Of a stretch of DNA of 64,000 bases, positions 63,707 to 64,000 are shown piece by piece. How positions within the stretch are numbered: position 1 is the stretch's first letter; every line of letters begins with the position of its first letter. Under the pieces are notes generated by a model. That model made no database searches, was not told the origin of the DNA, and worked only from the letters and a program-made list of their open reading frames with translations. A program made the translations under genes and the position numbers. The stretch comes from Corythucha ciliata (taxonomy: Eukaryota > Arthropoda > Insecta > Hemiptera > Tingidae): NCBI GenBank assembly GCA_038030265.1, contig CM075942.1:45908751-45972750 (forward strand), written 5' to 3'.

Positions 63707-63890
63707 ACGCTCTTTCGACGACTTATTTAGGAAAGCAAGATCGTACACTTGTGCGGAATTTCCTGAAGATTTAAATGAGTCCTTGAAGTCCACGATTGGT
63801 GCAGAAATACGGCGGTAATTTCCGTAACGCGGAGTAGGCGAGGTATGATTGGAGGGGGGTCGAGGAAAAACATGTACACCTCCCCCTTAA

Positions 63891-64000
63891 GCCAAATTAC
63901 CAGTTACGAGTTTTTTTTGTGGCGGTGGAAGCCATAAACGGTCCCAACCGGCCACCTGCCTAGAACCCGGTGGATACCCAAAAAACTGCAAATTCCCGGG
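63891..64000. other. Right edge of the window
   Basis: Short unique-looking sequence after the TTAA of the host MITE. No feature is supported. Confidence 0.4.

Larger units (their letters stand above)
56197..63886. mobile_element. Palindromic TTAA-type MITE (E) split by the BEL element
   Basis: TTAA at 56193-56196 and 63887-63890 bounds GGGGGAGTTGCACATG on the left and CATGTACACCTCCCCC on the right. Arms 56197-56385 and about 63735-63886 pair with each other and match the uninterrupted copy at 49659-50036. The BEL element and its duplicated pieces lie between them with an ACGCT duplication. Confidence 0.88.

Overview
The window is a piece of an invertebrate nuclear genome, most likely an arthropod. 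Its genes have spliced exons with GT-AG introns from 67 nt to 13 kb. The intergenic DNA is AT-rich and full of repeats, with Gypsy and BEL/Pao LTR retrotransposons, non-LTR (LINE) fragments and many palindromic MITEs. I cannot name the species from sequence alone.

Four host genes can be rebuilt exon by exon with consistent splice phases. (1) SWT1-like PIN-domain RNA endonuclease, + strand, 8322-14335, 10 exons, 655 aa. (2) TCF25/NULP1, - strand, 14625-21610, 9 exons, 672 aa, tail-to-tail with SWT1. (3) Syntaxin-7/12 family Qa-SNARE, + strand, 22361-36734, 7 exons, 269 aa, head-to-head with TCF25 across about 750 bp. (4) HMGA-like AT-hook protein, - strand, 41913-51471, 3 coding exons, 111 aa, plus a probable 5' UTR exon near 52.2-52.4 kb. 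Less certain coding pieces are a terminal exon at 53227-53403 (-), a PHD-finger ORF at 46588-47541 (-, probably from a retrotransposon) and an unrecognised broken gene at 1030-1980 (-).

Mobile DNA fills the long introns and intergenic space. A very young Gypsy element (24770-30672) has LTRs that look identical, a GTAT target duplication and gag/pol joined by a canonical -1 slippery heptamer; it sits in syntaxin intron 1. An apparently intact BEL/Pao element (57273-63706) is preceded by an extra LTR, 48 bp of its own right flank and a duplicated pol 3' end, a rearrangement that can be read base by base. A LINE (31.7-33.8 kb, -) is interrupted by an insertion with a 12-bp target duplication, and other LINE tails lie at 23.5, 34.0 and 43.5 kb.

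The most unusual property is architecture. At least six long inverted repeats (palindromes) occur in 64 kb. Several are nested, and both LTR elements lie inside one. There are also several 3-bp-TSD (TTA/ATA) MITEs, two of them abutting and sharing one TTA, and many degenerate arrays of roughly 30-bp units that fall into distinct sequence 'dialects'. No RNA genes or CRISPR arrays were seen.
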